From Faecalicatena contorta (GTDB lineage Bacteria; Bacillota; Clostridia; Lachnospirales; Lachnospiraceae): a DNA stretch of 64,000 nt. The notes under the pieces were generated by a model. That model searched no databases. It saw only the letters and a list, made by a program, of their open reading frames with translations, and was not told the origin of the DNA. A program made the translations under genes and the position numbers. Positions 63,817 to 64,000 of the stretch are shown piece after piece. The stretch is taken from NCBI RefSeq assembly GCF_039521745.1, contig NZ_BAAACT010000045.1. One strand, given 5' to 3'. Positions within the stretch are counted from its first letter, which is position 1; each line of letters begins with the position of its first letter.

Positions 63817-64000
63817 GAATATGTACCTCCTAAAATGTTGTTTAATTGTTACAAAAATATTACGAAATGATCGTACCATGAAAAAAAGAAGAAATATACA
63901 GGTAACATCTGGAATGTCTGCAGCTTCTATGGTAAACGATATTTAAATGTGCTGCTGCAAGAAGGTATAATTGGGCAAAGGCCTTTAGATAGGCTGAGTA

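Noticed and set aside
1..64000. Prophage, integrative element or transposase genes
   Set aside because: No integrase, transposase, portal, relaxase or toxin-antitoxin gene was recognised; mobility signals are limited to small palindromic repeats.

Overview
The window looks like a chromosomal segment of a Gram-positive anaerobe of the class Clostridia, most probably family Lachnospiraceae. The grounds are Firmicutes-type ribosome-binding sites and sigma-A promoters, a ylxM-ffh-rpsP-khpA-rimM-trmD block, a histidyl-tRNA synthetase with the short C-terminal domain I associate with that family, a maltodextrin ABC transporter without its own ATPase, and a SipW/TasA-like pair. The genus cannot be fixed from the sequence. 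No phage, integrase, transposase, CRISPR array, tRNA or rRNA was recognised.

Layout. 1-0.9 kb: GC-rich 3' end of an F1 ATPase operon (atpD end, very short atpC). 1.0-3.0 kb: AT-rich two-gene half-size EamA transporter facing a MarR-AraC regulator pair. 3.3-5.95 kb: hisD and hisS, with a strong palindromic operator between the -35 and -10 of hisD. 5.9-6.85 kb: a 0.93 kb element without a recognisable gene, made almost entirely of inverted repeats (an outer stem closing three long stem-loops), which also supplies the end of hisS. 6.87-12.4 kb: a TPP-riboswitch-controlled thiamine salvage cluster (thiM, thiE, HAD phosphatase, thiD, cytX, DUF89). 12.5-24 kb: proline-iminopeptidase-like hydrolase, epimerase, a secreted protein with a two-component system, metF facing a LysR regulator, a DUF305 protein, two paralogous extracytoplasmic proteins and a ribokinase-like gene. 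24-28 kb: a structured leader, an NhaC antiporter, a C39-like protein and asnA. 28.4-32.6 kb: WYL regulator, DUF4203 membrane protein, small membrane protein, PHP phosphoesterase and an AraC regulator.

32.9-41.5 kb is an alpha-glucan utilisation locus: glgP, then a LacI-operator-controlled malE, malF, malG, malQ and lacI. A palindromic element with an apparent 8-bp target duplication sits between malE and malF. 41.5-47.7 kb: mgtC, a LysR gene, the TasA-like/SipW pair, an EAL protein and a CmpB-type membrane protein with LEA-like repeats. 47.8-54.3 kb: Fur-boxed feoAB, DUF2809, a TruA homologue whose catalytic Asp is Glu, a thioesterase, two unknown Met-rich proteins and a Cys/Gly-rich micropeptide between facing copies of a repeat. 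54.8-59.2 kb: kdpDE without kdpFABC, then an intracellular subtilase. 59.3-62.9 kb: SRP, ribosome and tRNA-modification operon. 63-63.8 kb: secreted CAP-domain protein with a 33-bp coding minisatellite.

The most unusual content is in the gaps. There is the giant three-armed palindrome at 5.9-6.85 kb. Two hairpins (24.07 and 44.47 kb) share boundary sequences with each other and partly with that element, while their stems differ and stay paired. There are also GTTACTGTTCA and GTAACAGTTCAG palindrome families, and the inverted pair at 53.85/54.5 kb. All repeat comparisons were done by eye within this window; no database search was made.
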